Below, in pieces: positions 45,345 through 54,908 of a stretch of 64,000 bases of DNA. Numbering within the stretch: the first letter of the stretch is position 1; each line of letters begins with the position of its first letter. Origin of the DNA: Microbulbifer sp. SAOS-129_SWC (GTDB lineage: Bacteria > Pseudomonadota > Gammaproteobacteria > Pseudomonadales > Cellvibrionaceae); contig NZ_CP155567.1 of NCBI RefSeq assembly GCF_039696035.1, forward strand, positions 1,315,501-1,379,500, read 5' to 3'. The notes below the pieces were generated by a model. That model was given only the letters and a program-made list of their open reading frames with translations, was not told where the DNA came from and searched no databases. Made by a program: the position numbers and the translations under genes.

Positions 45345-46910
45345 ATGCAACGAGTACCGGTACTGATTATTGGCGGCAGTCTGGTGGGACTTTCCGCCTC
45401 TGTGTTTCTCTCCTGGCGGGGCGTAAAAAATGTAGTGGTGGATAAATATCCCGGCAGTTCGCCGCACCCGCGCGCCGTGGGCTACACCGAACACACGATG
45501 GAATTTTTTCGCGCCGTGGGGCTGGCCGATCGTATTCCGCAGATTGAGTCACATGCCCGCCTGCGGCGACTGCGCGTTGAGAGCCTCGCCGGCCACTGGA
45601 TCGAGGAGACCCACTGGACACCCGAGTCTGCCGCCGGCGCCCGCTCGGCGGAAACCTTGTCGCCGTGTCGGGGCGCGGCCATCGCCCAGGACACGCTGGA
45701 GCCACTGCTGCGCGCGCGGGCGACGGAGCTGGGTTCGGAGCTGCAGCTGGGTGTGGAACTGGTGGATTTTCACCAGGACGAGGGCGGCGTGGTCGCGCAA
45801 CTACGCGAACGGCTCACCGGCCGCCAGTACCAGATCCGCGCGGCCTATATGATCGCCGCCGATGGTGCCGGCAGCAGTGTGCGCGAGCGGCTGGGGATAC
45901 GCCGGCAAGGTCGCGGTGAGATACAGACACTACGCAGTGTTCTGTTTCGCTGTGCGCAGGCGGACGAGTTCCTGCGGCGCGGCTATCAGCAGTTTGAAAT
46001 CGAGCAGACAGACTTTTCCGCTTTCCTGACAACCTATCACGACGGCCGCTGGGTGCTGATGTTCAAGGATGATCGCGAGCGCAGCGAGGCAGAGCTGTGC
46101 AGCGCGATTCGCCGAGCACTGGGCGCGGATATGGACTTCGAAATCCTCACCAGCGGGCGCTGGCAGATGGCGGGCCTGGTGGCCGAACGCTACGCCGAAG
46201 GGCGCGTGTTTCTCGCCGGCGATGCCGCGCACCAGTTGCCGCCCACCCGCGGCGGCTTCGGCGCAAACACCGGAATCGATGATGCCTACAACCTGGCGTG
46301 GAAGCTGCAACTGGTGGTCAACGGCTGCGCCGCGCCGGCGCTGCTCGACACCTACAACGAGGAACGCCAGCCGATCGGCTGGTTGCGCCACCAGCAGACC
46401 TTCGCGCGTCCGGATTACGCCCGCTTCGGCGCCGGGGTGGCGGACAGCGAACCCCTGTACAGCGATGCGGCGATGGAGCTGGGTCAACTGCTGCGCTCGA
46501 CGTCGATCGTCGGCGCCGGGGCGGACCTGCCGGCGGCCGCACATCCCCTGGACTGGGCCGGTCAGCCGGGCGTGCGCGCGCCCCATTTATGGATTCGCCG
46601 CGGTGGCGAGCGGATCTCCAGCGTGGATCTGTTTACCCGCAATTTCACCCTGATCTCGGCCGACCGCCACTGGATCGAAGCGGCGCGGGATGTGAGCCGG
46701 GATCTGGGCCTGCCGATCGACACACTACTGGTGGGCGAGGATATACACGTCGACGGCGACCTGGGCTTCGAGGCTGCATTCGGTGTCACTTCGAGCGGGG
46801 CCAGCCTGGTGCGACCGGATGGTGTGGTTGGCTGGCGCTCGGTGACAATGGTCGACAAACCGCAGGCGCTGCTCGGCGATGCGCTGCGGCAGATGGGTCG
46901 ACTGCTGTAG
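45345..46910 (+). CDS. FAD-dependent aromatic hydroxylase (class A monooxygenase)
   Basis: ATG 45345 behind GAGGA gives 521 residues. The PheA/TfdB-type layout is present: dinucleotide-binding N-terminus (VPVLIIGGSLVGLSASVFLSWRG, with VVDKYPGSSPHPRAVGY), the DG motif (YMIAADGAGSSVRERLGI), the GD motif GRVFLAGDAAHQLPPTRGGFGANTGIDDAYNLAWKL and a C-terminal thioredoxin-like domain. It resembles polyketide-tailoring hydroxylases as much as phenol hydroxylases. It stands alone; no biosynthetic or degradative cluster is nearby, so its substrate is unknown. Confidence 0.9.
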   Translation: MQRVPVLIIGGSLVGLSASVFLSWRGVKNVVVDKYPGSSPHPRAVGYTEHTMEFFRAVGLADRIPQIESHARLRRLRVESLAGHWIEETHWTPESAAGARSAETLSPCRGAAIAQDTLEPLLRARATELGSELQLGVELVDFHQDEGGVVAQLRERLTGRQYQIRAAYMIAADGAGSSVRERLGIRRQGRGEIQTLRSVLFRCAQADEFLRRGYQQFEIEQTDFSAFLTTYHDGRWVLMFKDDRERSEAELCSAIRRALGADMDFEILTSGRWQMAGLVAERYAEGRVFLAGDAAHQLPPTRGGFGANTGIDDAYNLAWKLQLVVNGCAAPALLDTYNEERQPIGWLRHQQTFARPDYARFGAGVADSEPLYSDAAMELGQLLRSTSIVGAGADLPAAAHPLDWAGQPGVRAPHLWIRRGGERISSVDLFTRNFTLISADRHWIEAARDVSRDLGLPIDTLLVGEDIHVDGDLGFEAAFGVTSSGASLVRPDGVVGWRSVTMVDKPQALLGDALRQMGRLL

Positions 46911-47006
46911 CGCGGCCCGGCAGCGGAGCAGCCCGGCGGGTGCAAAGCCGCCGGGTTTGTGTTTCCATCCCCCGGCTGACAGGGACGAATCAAGGGGCAA
47001 GTGGCA

Positions 47007-47387
47007 ATGGACGAGCGGGCAGCGAGGGCCTATCTGTTGTCCCGGCCGGAAGCGGTCGAGGACTTTCCGTTCGGCCCGCAGGTGGCAGTGTTCAAGGTGA
47101 AGGGCAAGATGTTTGCCACTCTTTCCGTTGAAAATGGCGCGGCGCGCACCAATCTCAAGTGCAACCCCGACGAGGCCCAGGCGCTGCGGGATATCTTCAC
47201 CGGCGTGTTACCCGGTTATCATATGAATAAGAAGCACTGGAATACCGTGTTGCTGGACGGCAGTGTGCCGGATTACGAGATCGAACGGATGATGGACCGC
47301 TCTTATGGGCTGGTGGTAAAAGGCCTGCGCAAAGTGGAGCGCGAGGCGCTGGAGCTGGCCTACGGTAGTGAACAGGTTTATCGATAG
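47007..47387 (+). CDS. MmcQ/YjbR family DNA-binding protein
   Basis: The 126-residue product has the YjbR (DUF419) fold: PEAVEDFPFGPQVAVFKVKGKMFA, NLKCNPDEAQALRD, GYHMNKKHWNTVLLDGSVPD. Members are CyaY-like in fold and of uncertain function. I use ATG 47007; GTG 47001 with AGGGG upstream is an alternative. The cnoX-like gene follows after 21 bases. Confidence 0.9.
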   Translation: MDERAARAYLLSRPEAVEDFPFGPQVAVFKVKGKMFATLSVENGAARTNLKCNPDEAQALRDIFTGVLPGYHMNKKHWNTVLLDGSVPDYEIERMMDRSYGLVVKGLRKVEREALELAYGSEQVYR

Positions 47388-47408
47388 TTTTCAGAATCAG
47401 GAGCAGTT

Positions 47409-48263
47409 GTGAACGAATATATTGTCGATGTAACGGCGGAGAACGCCCAGCAGGTGCTGATCGAGGAATCGATGAAGCGCCCGGTAGTGGTGGATTTCTG
47501 GGCCGACTGGTGTGAACCGTGCAAGCAGCTGATGCCGGTACTGGAAAAGCTGGCCGGCGAATACGCCGGCCAGTTCCTGCTGGCCAAGGTCAACGCCGAC
47601 ACCGAGCAGATGTTGGCGGGGCAGCTGGGTGTGCGCAGCCTGCCCACGGTGATGGTACTGAAAGACGGCCAGCCGGTGGATGGCTTCGCCGGCGCGCAGC
47701 CGGAGAAGCAGATCCGCGAGATGCTGGACAAGTACCTGCCCAAGCCCTGGGACCAGAAACTTGAGCAGGGCAAAGCCCTGGTGGCCGAGGGCAAGCTGGA
47801 CGAGGCACTGCCGCTGCTGCGCCAGGCCTATACCGAATCTGGCGAGCAGCCGGACTTCGCCAAGCAGCTGGCGGCGGTACTGCTGGAGCAGAACCGGGTG
47901 CAGGAAGCGGAAACGGTGCTCGGCAAGATTCTGCTGGCGGATCAGGACAGCGATTACCAGCAGCTGATGTCGCAGCTGGAACTGAAGCAACAGGCTGCCG
48001 ACTCGCCGGAGATCCAGGCGCTGCAGCAGGCAGTGGAACAGAACCCGGACGACTACAAGTCCGCGATGGAACTGGCCGTGCAATACAGCCAGAACCACCG
48101 CCACCAGGAGGCGCTGGACCTGCTGCTGAACATCCTGCGCAACGACCTCAACTTCGCTGACGGCGCCGCCAAACAGGCCTACCTGGATATGGTCAAGAGC
48201 CTCGGCGCCGGCGACCCGCTGGCGACCCAGTACCAGCGCAAGCTGATGACGCTGCTGTACTGA
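47409..48263 (+). CDS. cnoX: CnoX-like thioredoxin/TPR chaperedoxin
   Basis: CnoX (YbbN) combines a thioredoxin domain with TPR repeats and protects proteins from oxidative aggregation. The 284-residue protein has the thioredoxin domain (1-110) with WADWCEPCKQL, so it keeps a redox CxxC; E. coli CnoX lacks it. TPR repeats then span about 120-284 (EQGKALVAEGKLDEALPLLRQAY). It starts with GTG 47409. It is the likely second gene after the YjbR gene. Confidence 0.93.
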   Translation: MNEYIVDVTAENAQQVLIEESMKRPVVVDFWADWCEPCKQLMPVLEKLAGEYAGQFLLAKVNADTEQMLAGQLGVRSLPTVMVLKDGQPVDGFAGAQPEKQIREMLDKYLPKPWDQKLEQGKALVAEGKLDEALPLLRQAYTESGEQPDFAKQLAAVLLEQNRVQEAETVLGKILLADQDSDYQQLMSQLELKQQAADSPEIQALQQAVEQNPDDYKSAMELAVQYSQNHRHQEALDLLLNILRNDLNFADGAAKQAYLDMVKSLGAGDPLATQYQRKLMTLLY

Positions 48264-48291
48264 TGATTCAGTTCGGTGCCAGCTGCGGTGT

Positions 48292-48318
48292 GGGCGAACA
48301 CAAGGTTCGCCCCTACGG
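48292..48318. repeat. Dispersed hairpin repeat, copy 1
   Basis: GGGCGAAC, loop ACAAG, GTTCGCCC, then CTACGG. A perfect 8-bp stem just downstream of the cnoX-like stop. It belongs to a family with five more copies in this window. Confidence 0.85.
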
Positions 48319-48456
48319 ATCCAGTATTGGGAATTTAGATATTTACCGCGCCTACAGCGCTTCGTAAGCACCAAACGTTTTTATCTTATGTGTTCGCCCT
48401 GGTCTCTACCGGTACCGACTAACCTCCAGCGCAATGATTCAAGCGAACGGAAAAGC

Positions 48457-48774
48457 ATGTACAAACTCTGTATCTACATCCCGGCAACCCATGTCGAAAC
48501 GGTCAAGCAGGCGCTGTTTGCCGCCGGGGCCGGTCGTATCGGCGACTACGATTGCTGCTGCTGGCAGGTGAAAGGGCAGGGCCAGTTCCGACCGCTGGAC
48601 GGCAGCCAGCCGTTTATCGGCCAGGCGGGCACCGTAGAACAGGTGGAGGAATACCGGGTGGAAATGGTCTGCGCCGACAACCTGGTGGATGCGGTGCTGG
48701 TAGCGCTGCGTAGCGCGCACCCGTACGAGGAGCCGGCGTTTGACCTGTGGCGGTTGGACGAGCGCTGCGGTTAA
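48457..48774 (+). CDS. YqfO/NIF3-like small protein
   Basis: The 105-residue protein has the YqfO-type alpha/beta domain seen inserted in NIF3 proteins: MYKLCIYIPATHVETVKQAL, GAGRIGDYDCCCWQ, GQFRPLDGSQPFIG, ALRSAHPYEEPAFDL. It is similar in fold to PII/CutA proteins. ATG 48457; the frame upstream is not family-like. Function unknown. Hairpin repeats flank the gene on both sides. Confidence 0.9.
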   Translation: MYKLCIYIPATHVETVKQALFAAGAGRIGDYDCCCWQVKGQGQFRPLDGSQPFIGQAGTVEQVEEYRVEMVCADNLVDAVLVALRSAHPYEEPAFDLWRLDERCG

Positions 48775-48802
48775 TGGTGCTGGGTGCGCCTGCAGCCCGC
48801 GC

Positions 48803-48937
48803 GGGCGAACACAAGGTTCGCCCCTACGGAAATATTTTAGTGGTTCGCACAGCTTCAGTGCCAAACGGGTTCCGTCAGTGACTCAGTGAGTTTTGACTAC
48901 GCAACAGGATCTGTAGGGGCGAACCCTGTGTTCGCCC
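48803..48937. repeat. Dispersed hairpin repeat, copies 2 and 3 in opposite orientation
   Basis: Copy 2 (48803-48829) has GGGCGAAC-ACAAG-GTTCGCCC followed by CTACGG. Copy 3 (48913-48937) is inverted: GTAGGGGCGAAC, loop CCTGT, GTTCGCCC. The pair flanks 83 bases with no gene, like a BIME pair. Confidence 0.85.
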
Positions 48938-48973
48938 AAGCCAGGGGCAGTCAAATCACTTCACGGCGATAGC

Positions 48974-49513
48974 TTACAGCTTGCGCTGAATCACCCCGCG
49001 GTGCAGCGGGTACTGGCCTGTTTTGCGGTCGGCCCAATAGTGCACCAGCGCCTCGCTCATGATCGGGAAGGCAATCTCCTGCCAGGGGATTTCCGCTTCG
49101 CTGAACAGCTCAACTTCCAGAGACTCGGGCCCGGGACCATGGCCCTGGTCGAGCAGCTCGCCGCGGTAGATCAGGTACACCTGGTTGATATGTGGAATAT
49201 CGTAGACGCAGTACAGATCGTCGACGCGGATATTGGCCCGCGCTTCCTCCCACGACTCCCGCAGCGCGCCTTGCTCACTGGTCTCGCCGTTCTCCATAAA
49301 GCCGGCGGGCAGGGTCCACAGGCCCAGGCGCGGCTCTATTGCCCGCTTGCACAGCAGAACCCTGTCACCGAGGTAGGGCAGCACCCCGACAATAACGCGC
49401 GGATTGATGTAGTGAATGGCGCCACAGCTGCCGCACAGGTGGCGGGGGCGGTCGTCGCCTTCGGGGATGGAAAAGCTGACGGCATCGCTGCCGCAGTGAC
49501 TGCAGTATTTCAT
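48974..49513 (-). CDS. Nudix hydrolase with N-terminal zinc ribbon
   Basis: The 179-residue protein has an N-terminal four-Cys ribbon (CSHCG and CGSCG) and a Nudix domain with LPAGFMENGETSEQGALRE and SWEEARANI (Nudix box GX5EX7REUXEEXGU, last Gly replaced by Asn-region). The layout resembles NudC-type pyrophosphohydrolases but it lacks the long NudC N-terminal domain. The substrate is unknown; NADH or nucleotide sugars are possible. ATG 49513. It is divergent from the RND adaptor gene. Confidence 0.9.
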   Translation of the reverse strand: MKYCSHCGSDAVSFSIPEGDDRPRHLCGSCGAIHYINPRVIVGVLPYLGDRVLLCKRAIEPRLGLWTLPAGFMENGETSEQGALRESWEEARANIRVDDLYCVYDIPHINQVYLIYRGELLDQGHGPGPESLEVELFSEAEIPWQEIAFPIMSEALVHYWADRKTGQYPLHRGVIQRKL

Positions 49514-49625
49514 GGCGCCAGTATACGCGCGCTCCCCGCCGTCGTCAGCAGCCCGCGCCGGAACAAAATCTCACCGCCTATAGTGAATAGAGTGATGGTG
49601 TTTCACGGGCAATGGTTGGATTTTC

Positions 49626-50897
49626 ATGGCGCGTTTTTTGTTGTTATGCCTGTTGATCTGCACCCTGGGCGCCTGTTCCGGCGGAAAGCAGGCGCAGAAA
49701 GCGCCGCCACCACCGCCGGTGGAAGTGTTGACCGTGCGCGAACAGCCGGTGATTCCGCGCTTTGAATATGTGGGCCGGGTGGAGGCCACCGATGAGTACA
49801 AGGTGCGCCCGCGGGTGCAGGGCTATATCCAGAGCCGCCATTTTACCGAGGGGGAGATGGTGCAGAAGGATCAGCTGCTGTACGAAATCGACCCCAAACC
49901 GTTTATCGCTGCGCTGGAAAACCAGCGCGCCACCCTGTCCCAGGCGCGCTCGGCGCTGCGGGTGGCGGAACGCAATTACCGGCGCGGACGCCAGCTGGTA
50001 AAAACCGGTGCCATCAGCCAAGTGCAGATGGATGAACTCACCGGCAATTTTGAGGAGGCGCAGTCCCAGGTGGAGGCAAAGCAGGCGGATGTGGAAACCG
50101 CCAACCTCAACCTGTCCTACACCGAAATCTACGCGCCGCTCGTCGGGCGTATCGGCCGCAGCCAGTATACCGAGGGTTCGCTGGTGGGGCCGGAGTCCGA
50201 GCCGCTGACGACGATCGTCAGCATGGATCCCATCTACGTGCTGTTTCAGGTGCCGCAGGACCGCCTGTTCGCCGTGCAGGTGGAGGCCGAGCGGCGCCGC
50301 CAGGCGGGCACGGCGCCACAGCGGCGCGATATCCGCATCGAGCAGCCGGACGGCAAATTCTATCCCTACCGCGGCACCATCGTATTCGTCGACAACCAGA
50401 TTGATCCGGCCACCGGCTCGGTAGACGTGCGCGCGCGCTTCCCGAATCCGGATCAGCTGCTGGTGCAGGGGCAGTTTGCACGGGTGTCGATCAGCGTGTT
50501 CGGGGGCCGCGAATCGGTCAAGCCGCTGGTGCCGCAGCAAGCGGTGATGGAAGACATGCAGGGGCGCTATGTCTACGTGGTGGGCGAGGGCAATGTGGCG
50601 AAAAAACGCTACCTGAAGCTGGGGCAGCGCGAGGGCGAGCTGTGGGCGGTCACCGAGGGCATCAAGGCCGGTGAGACGGTAATCGTCAATGGCCTGCAGC
50701 GGGTGGTGGCGGACAAGCCGGTCACCCCGCAGAACGCGCCGCACAATCCCTACGACGCGCGCAAAGTGCCCCAGCCGCCGCCCGGCAGTGGCGTGGAGTT
50801 GTCTCCAGAGGGAGCGGCAACGCCGCAGAGGCGCGGTGAAGGCGGCCGAATGGAGAACGACGAGGGGAGGCGGCGCGATTACGATGAGAGTAAATAG
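49626..50897 (+). CDS. RND efflux periplasmic adaptor (membrane fusion protein)
   Basis: The adaptor links the inner-membrane pump to an outer-membrane channel. The 423-residue lipoprotein (FLLLCLLICTLGAC) has the HlyD layout: barrel-sandwich (VRPRVQGYIQSRHFTEGEMVQKDQLLYEIDPKPF), alpha-hairpin (about 95-160), lipoyl closure (LSYTEIYAPLVGRIGRSQYTEGSLV) and beta-barrel (YPYRGTIVFVDNQIDPATGSVDVRARFPNPD). The C-terminus has an unusual charged tail (GGRMENDEGRRRDYDES). It lies 18 bases before the pump gene; no TolC gene is adjacent. Confidence 0.95.
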   Translation: MARFLLLCLLICTLGACSGGKQAQKAPPPPPVEVLTVREQPVIPRFEYVGRVEATDEYKVRPRVQGYIQSRHFTEGEMVQKDQLLYEIDPKPFIAALENQRATLSQARSALRVAERNYRRGRQLVKTGAISQVQMDELTGNFEEAQSQVEAKQADVETANLNLSYTEIYAPLVGRIGRSQYTEGSLVGPESEPLTTIVSMDPIYVLFQVPQDRLFAVQVEAERRRQAGTAPQRRDIRIEQPDGKFYPYRGTIVFVDNQIDPATGSVDVRARFPNPDQLLVQGQFARVSISVFGGRESVKPLVPQQAVMEDMQGRYVYVVGEGNVAKKRYLKLGQREGELWAVTEGIKAGETVIVNGLQRVVADKPVTPQNAPHNPYDARKVPQPPPGSGVELSPEGAATPQRRGEGGRMENDEGRRRDYDESK

Positions 50898-50915
50898 CAC
50901 CGCCCGCCGCAACTC

Positions 50916-53900
50916 ATGATCAGCGCCTTCTGTATCCGGCGGCCGCGCTTCGCTTTCGTGATCTCGATCGTGATCACCCTGGCGGGGGTGCTGTCGCTGC
51001 CGTTGCTGCCGGTATCGCAGTTCCCGGATATCACCCCGGCCACCATCAACGTGAAGGCGAGCTATGCCGGCGCCAGTGCCGCCGTGGTGCGCGACAGTGT
51101 GGCGGTACCGATCGAGAGTCAGGTCAACGGTGTCGAGGGCATGGCCTATATGTCCTCCACCAGTGGCAACGACGGTTCCTACAGCCTGACGGTGACGTTC
51201 GATTCCGGTATCGACGGCGATATCGCCCAGGTGAATGTGCAGAACCGGGTGCAGCAGGCCATGTCGTCGCTGCCAGAAGACGTCAAGCGCAGCGGCGTCA
51301 ATGTCACCAAGCAGACCAGCACCCTGTTGCTGGTGGTTAACCTGTTCGGCGACGACAAAAAGTTCGACGACTTGTTTCTGGCCAATTACGCCGAGATCTA
51401 CCTGAAAGACGAACTGGCGCGGGTACCCGGCGTCAGCAACGTGACGATTTTCGGCGCGCGCAATTATTCGATGCGCATCTGGTTGAACCCGGACCGCATG
51501 GCGGCGCTGGATGTCACTGCCCAGGATGTGGTGGCAGCGGTCCAGGCGCAGAACTTACAGGTGGCCGCGGGCCAGCTGGGCGCGCCGCCGATCTCCAAGC
51601 AGCAGCAGTTCCAGTACAACATCATCGCCCAGGGGCGCCTGGTGACACCGGAGCAGTTCGGCGAGATCAACCTGCGCGCGCGGCCCGATGGCGGCATGGT
51701 CAAGATCAAGGATGTGGCGCGGGTGGAACTCGGTGGCCAGTCCTACGCTTCGTACGGTCTGTTGGACAACAAACCCTCGGCGGTGATCGGTATTTACCAG
51801 CTGCCGGATGCCAACGCCATCGATGTTGCCGCTGGCATCAAGGCCAAGCTGGCGCAGCTATCGCAGCGCTTCCCCGAAGGCCTGCAAGCCGAGGCCCTGT
51901 ACGATACCACCCTGTTTGTCGAGGCATCGGTACAGGAGGTGGTGGTGACGCTGCTGATAGCGCTGGTGCTGGTGATCATCGTGGTATACGTGTTCCTGCA
52001 GGACTGGCGCTCGACACTGATACCGGCCATTGCCATCCCCGTCTCGCTGATCGGAACCTTCGCGCTGATGCTGGCACTGGGGATGACGATCAATACCATC
52101 ACGTTGTTTGCGCTGATTCTCGCCATCGGTATCGTCGTCGACGACGGCATTATCGTGGTGGAAAACACCCAGCGCCTGATCGGCGAGGGGCTGGCCCCCA
52201 AGGCCGCGGCGCTGGAATCCATGCGCGAGGTGACCGGCCCGGTCATCGTCACGACCCTGGTGCTGATGGCGGTGTTTGTGCCGGTGATGCTGATGCCGGG
52301 GCTTACCGGCAAGATGTACCAGCAGTTTGCGATTACCATTTCCGTGGCGGTGCTGATCTCATCGATCAATGCGCTGACCCTGAGCCCGGCACTGTGCGCC
52401 ACCATGCTCAAGGCGGAGCCGGGCGAAAAGACAAAAAACGCTGACACCGCGTCCAGCGGGCGCGGCGGCCTGTTCGGTCTGTTCAACCGCGCGCTGCATG
52501 GCGCCACCGGCTTTTACATGCATTTGGTGGGGTTTTGCGTCCGCCGCCCACTGATCGGCATCGCCAGCATCTTCGGTCTGTTCGCGCTCTGTTACTGGCT
52601 GTTTACCAGTACGCCCACCGGCTTTATTCCGGATGAGGACCAGGGCACCTTTATGCTGCATGTGCAGCTGCCGGACGGCGCCTCACTCGAGCGCACCGGG
52701 CCGGTGGTGAACAAGGTGACCGATATCCTGTTGCAGGAAAAAGGCGTGGCCCATGTGGTGGGCGTGCCCGGTTACAACATGCTGGCCAGCAGCGCCGCCT
52801 CCAACGCGGCGATGATGTTCGCGGTGTTGAAGCCCTGGGACGAGCGGCCGGATCGGGCGGACAGCCAGTTCGCGATCATGCGGCGGGTGCAGCAGAAGGT
52901 GGCGGCGATTCCCGGTGCCCAGGTGATGGCGTTCGCGATGCCGCCGCTACCGGGTATCGGCAGCGTGGGGGGCTTTGAATTTATTCTCGAGGACCTGCAG
53001 GGGCGCAGTACTACCGAGCTGGCGCAGGTGATGTACGACCTGCTCGGCGCCGCCAACCAGAGCCCGGAAATCGCTCGCGCCTTCACCAGCTACCAGGCCA
53101 CGACGCCGCAGCTCGAGCTCACCGTGGACAAGGACAAGGCGCACAATCTCGGCGTGCCGCTGGTCGATGTCTACTCCACGCTGCAGACGCTGTTGGGCGG
53201 TTATTACGTCAATGACTTCAACCTGTACGGCAAGGTGTTCCGGGTCATGGTGCAGGCGGACGCCCGCTTCCGCGACAAGGAAGAGGATCTGGCCGGCTTC
53301 TATGTGCGCGCCAAGAGTGGCGGGCTGGTGCCGATCACCTCCGTAGCGGAGATCACGCCGATCGTGGCGCCACAGACCATCGAGCGCTACAACCTCTACA
53401 ACAGCGTCACCATCAACGGCGCGGCCGCGCCGGGCTATTCCAGCGGGCAGGCGATGAACACCATGCAGCGGTTGGCGGCGCAACTGCCGGACGGCTATGG
53501 CTACGAGTGGACCGGCACCAGCCTGCAGGAAATCAGCTCCGGCAATATGGCCCCGATCCTGTTCAGCCTGGCGGTGGTGTTTGTGTACCTGTTCCTGGTG
53601 GCCCAGTACGAGAGCTGGAGTATTCCGCTGGCGGTCATCCTGTGTGTGCCCATCGCACTCGCCGGCGGGCTGCTGGCGGTCAAGGTGGCCGGCTCGGACA
53701 ACAATCTGTACACCCAGATCGGCCTGGTGTTGCTGATCGGCATGGCGGCCAAAAGTGCCATCCTTATTACCGAGTTCGCCTCGGTGGAACGCGACAGCGG
53801 CAAATCCATTGCCGAGGCCGCCGTGAACGCCACGCGCCTGCGCTTTCGCGCCGTGGTCATGACGGCGCTGTCGTTCGTGCTCGGGGTGATCCCGCTGCTG

Positions 53901-54080
53901 GTGGCCACCGGTGCCGGCGCGGTCAGTCGGATATCGCTCGGTCTCGCGGTTTTCGGCGGCATGCTTGCCGCCTGCCTGTTCGCCACGCTGCTGGTGCCGG
54001 TGTATTACGGGCTGATGCAGGGGATGCGCGAAAAGATCAAGGGCGGCCATACCCCGCTGGACAAGGGCGACGCGGGGTGA
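50916..54080 (+). CDS. RND multidrug efflux transporter (HAE1 family, AcrB-like)
   Basis: This is the inner-membrane proton-driven pump. The 1054-residue protein has twelve predicted helices in two halves (about 10-540 and 540-1040), with two large periplasmic loops. The N-terminus is FCIRRPRFAFVISIVITLAGVLSLPLLPVSQFPDITPATI, and the proton-relay aspartates are in IGIVVDDGIIVVENTQRL (helix 4). Helix 10-11 has GLVLLIGMAAKSAILITEFA with the key Lys. Length and motifs match HAE1 pumps. The operon has an adaptor upstream and no outer-membrane factor; regulators are not adjacent. Confidence 0.96.
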   Translation: MISAFCIRRPRFAFVISIVITLAGVLSLPLLPVSQFPDITPATINVKASYAGASAAVVRDSVAVPIESQVNGVEGMAYMSSTSGNDGSYSLTVTFDSGIDGDIAQVNVQNRVQQAMSSLPEDVKRSGVNVTKQTSTLLLVVNLFGDDKKFDDLFLANYAEIYLKDELARVPGVSNVTIFGARNYSMRIWLNPDRMAALDVTAQDVVAAVQAQNLQVAAGQLGAPPISKQQQFQYNIIAQGRLVTPEQFGEINLRARPDGGMVKIKDVARVELGGQSYASYGLLDNKPSAVIGIYQLPDANAIDVAAGIKAKLAQLSQRFPEGLQAEALYDTTLFVEASVQEVVVTLLIALVLVIIVVYVFLQDWRSTLIPAIAIPVSLIGTFALMLALGMTINTITLFALILAIGIVVDDGIIVVENTQRLIGEGLAPKAAALESMREVTGPVIVTTLVLMAVFVPVMLMPGLTGKMYQQFAITISVAVLISSINALTLSPALCATMLKAEPGEKTKNADTASSGRGGLFGLFNRALHGATGFYMHLVGFCVRRPLIGIASIFGLFALCYWLFTSTPTGFIPDEDQGTFMLHVQLPDGASLERTGPVVNKVTDILLQEKGVAHVVGVPGYNMLASSAASNAAMMFAVLKPWDERPDRADSQFAIMRRVQQKVAAIPGAQVMAFAMPPLPGIGSVGGFEFILEDLQGRSTTELAQVMYDLLGAANQSPEIARAFTSYQATTPQLELTVDKDKAHNLGVPLVDVYSTLQTLLGGYYVNDFNLYGKVFRVMVQADARFRDKEEDLAGFYVRAKSGGLVPITSVAEITPIVAPQTIERYNLYNSVTINGAAAPGYSSGQAMNTMQRLAAQLPDGYGYEWTGTSLQEISSGNMAPILFSLAVVFVYLFLVAQYESWSIPLAVILCVPIALAGGLLAVKVAGSDNNLYTQIGLVLLIGMAAKSAILITEFASVERDSGKSIAEAAVNATRLRFRAVVMTALSFVLGVIPLLVATGAGAVSRISLGLAVFGGMLAACLFATLLVPVYYGLMQGMREKIKGGHTPLDKGDAG

Positions 54081-54142
54081 CCGGGAACCGGCCCGCGTCG
54101 CCACATCCATTTACGGGGCGGGATTGGTTATGATGGTAAATA

Positions 54143-54793
54143 TTGACTCAGCGCAAACGGTGCAATTTGAGACAGGATTCCACGCTCGAAAGAATTGAAG
54201 AGAAAATTTCCCGCATGCGCGGCGAGTTGCAGGCGAAGGTCCCGAGTGGTCCGGATCTGCACGGCCACGCCGCGGTGCTGCTGGCGCTGACCGATGAGCC
54301 GGATCCGCATGTGGTGCTGACCAAGCGCTCGGCCAACCTGTCCACGCATTCCGGCGAGGTGTCACTGCCCGGCGGCCGCTGGGATGACACCGATCCCTCG
54401 CTGGAGTACACCGCCCTGCGCGAGGCGCACGAGGAAATCGACCTGCCGCCGGAACAGGTGCGCGTGCTCGGCCCGCTGTGGCCGCGTACCACCCGCTGGC
54501 AGGTGTGCGTGACGCCGTGGCTGGGGGTGATCCCGCCGGATATCGCCCTGACTCCGAACCCCGGAGAGCTGGATGCGATCTTCCGCGTGCCACTGTCGTT
54601 TTTCCTCGATGACCCGCGCATCCGCACCGACCGCATTACCATCGACCAGCGTGCCATCTACCTGCCCGCCTACCAGTTTGATGAATACGAAATCTGGGGC
54701 TTTACCGCGGGCATCCTGTCGGAATTCCTGATCAGGATTCTCGGTGCCTCCATCGAGCATCGCGGCGATGTGCCGCTGCGGGCCCTGAGTTGA
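54143..54793 (+). CDS. CoA pyrophosphatase-type Nudix hydrolase
   Basis: The Nudix domain resembles NudL/PCD1 enzymes that cleave coenzyme A. Landmarks are HAAVLLALTDEPDPHVVLTKRSANLSTHSGEVSLPGG (start of the domain), the Nudix helix ALREAHEEIDLPP, LWPRTTRWQVCVTPWLGVIPPD and the tail LPAYQFDEYEIWGFTAGIL. Start is uncertain: TTG 54143 gives 216 residues, TTG 54167 or ATG 54215 are alternatives, and none has a clear ribosome site. The assignment to NudL is by sequence pattern. Confidence 0.85.
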   Translation: MTQRKRCNLRQDSTLERIEEKISRMRGELQAKVPSGPDLHGHAAVLLALTDEPDPHVVLTKRSANLSTHSGEVSLPGGRWDDTDPSLEYTALREAHEEIDLPPEQVRVLGPLWPRTTRWQVCVTPWLGVIPPDIALTPNPGELDAIFRVPLSFFLDDPRIRTDRITIDQRAIYLPAYQFDEYEIWGFTAGILSEFLIRILGASIEHRGDVPLRALS

Positions 54794-54908
54794 ACGAATA
54801 GAGCCCGTCCGGGCGCGCCCCATTCGCCACTTCCCCGATCGCGGCGCCCGCGGTGCGCCGCTATAATCAGCGTCGCCTTTTCAAACCGAATTACCACCGA
54901 GCCGCCGT

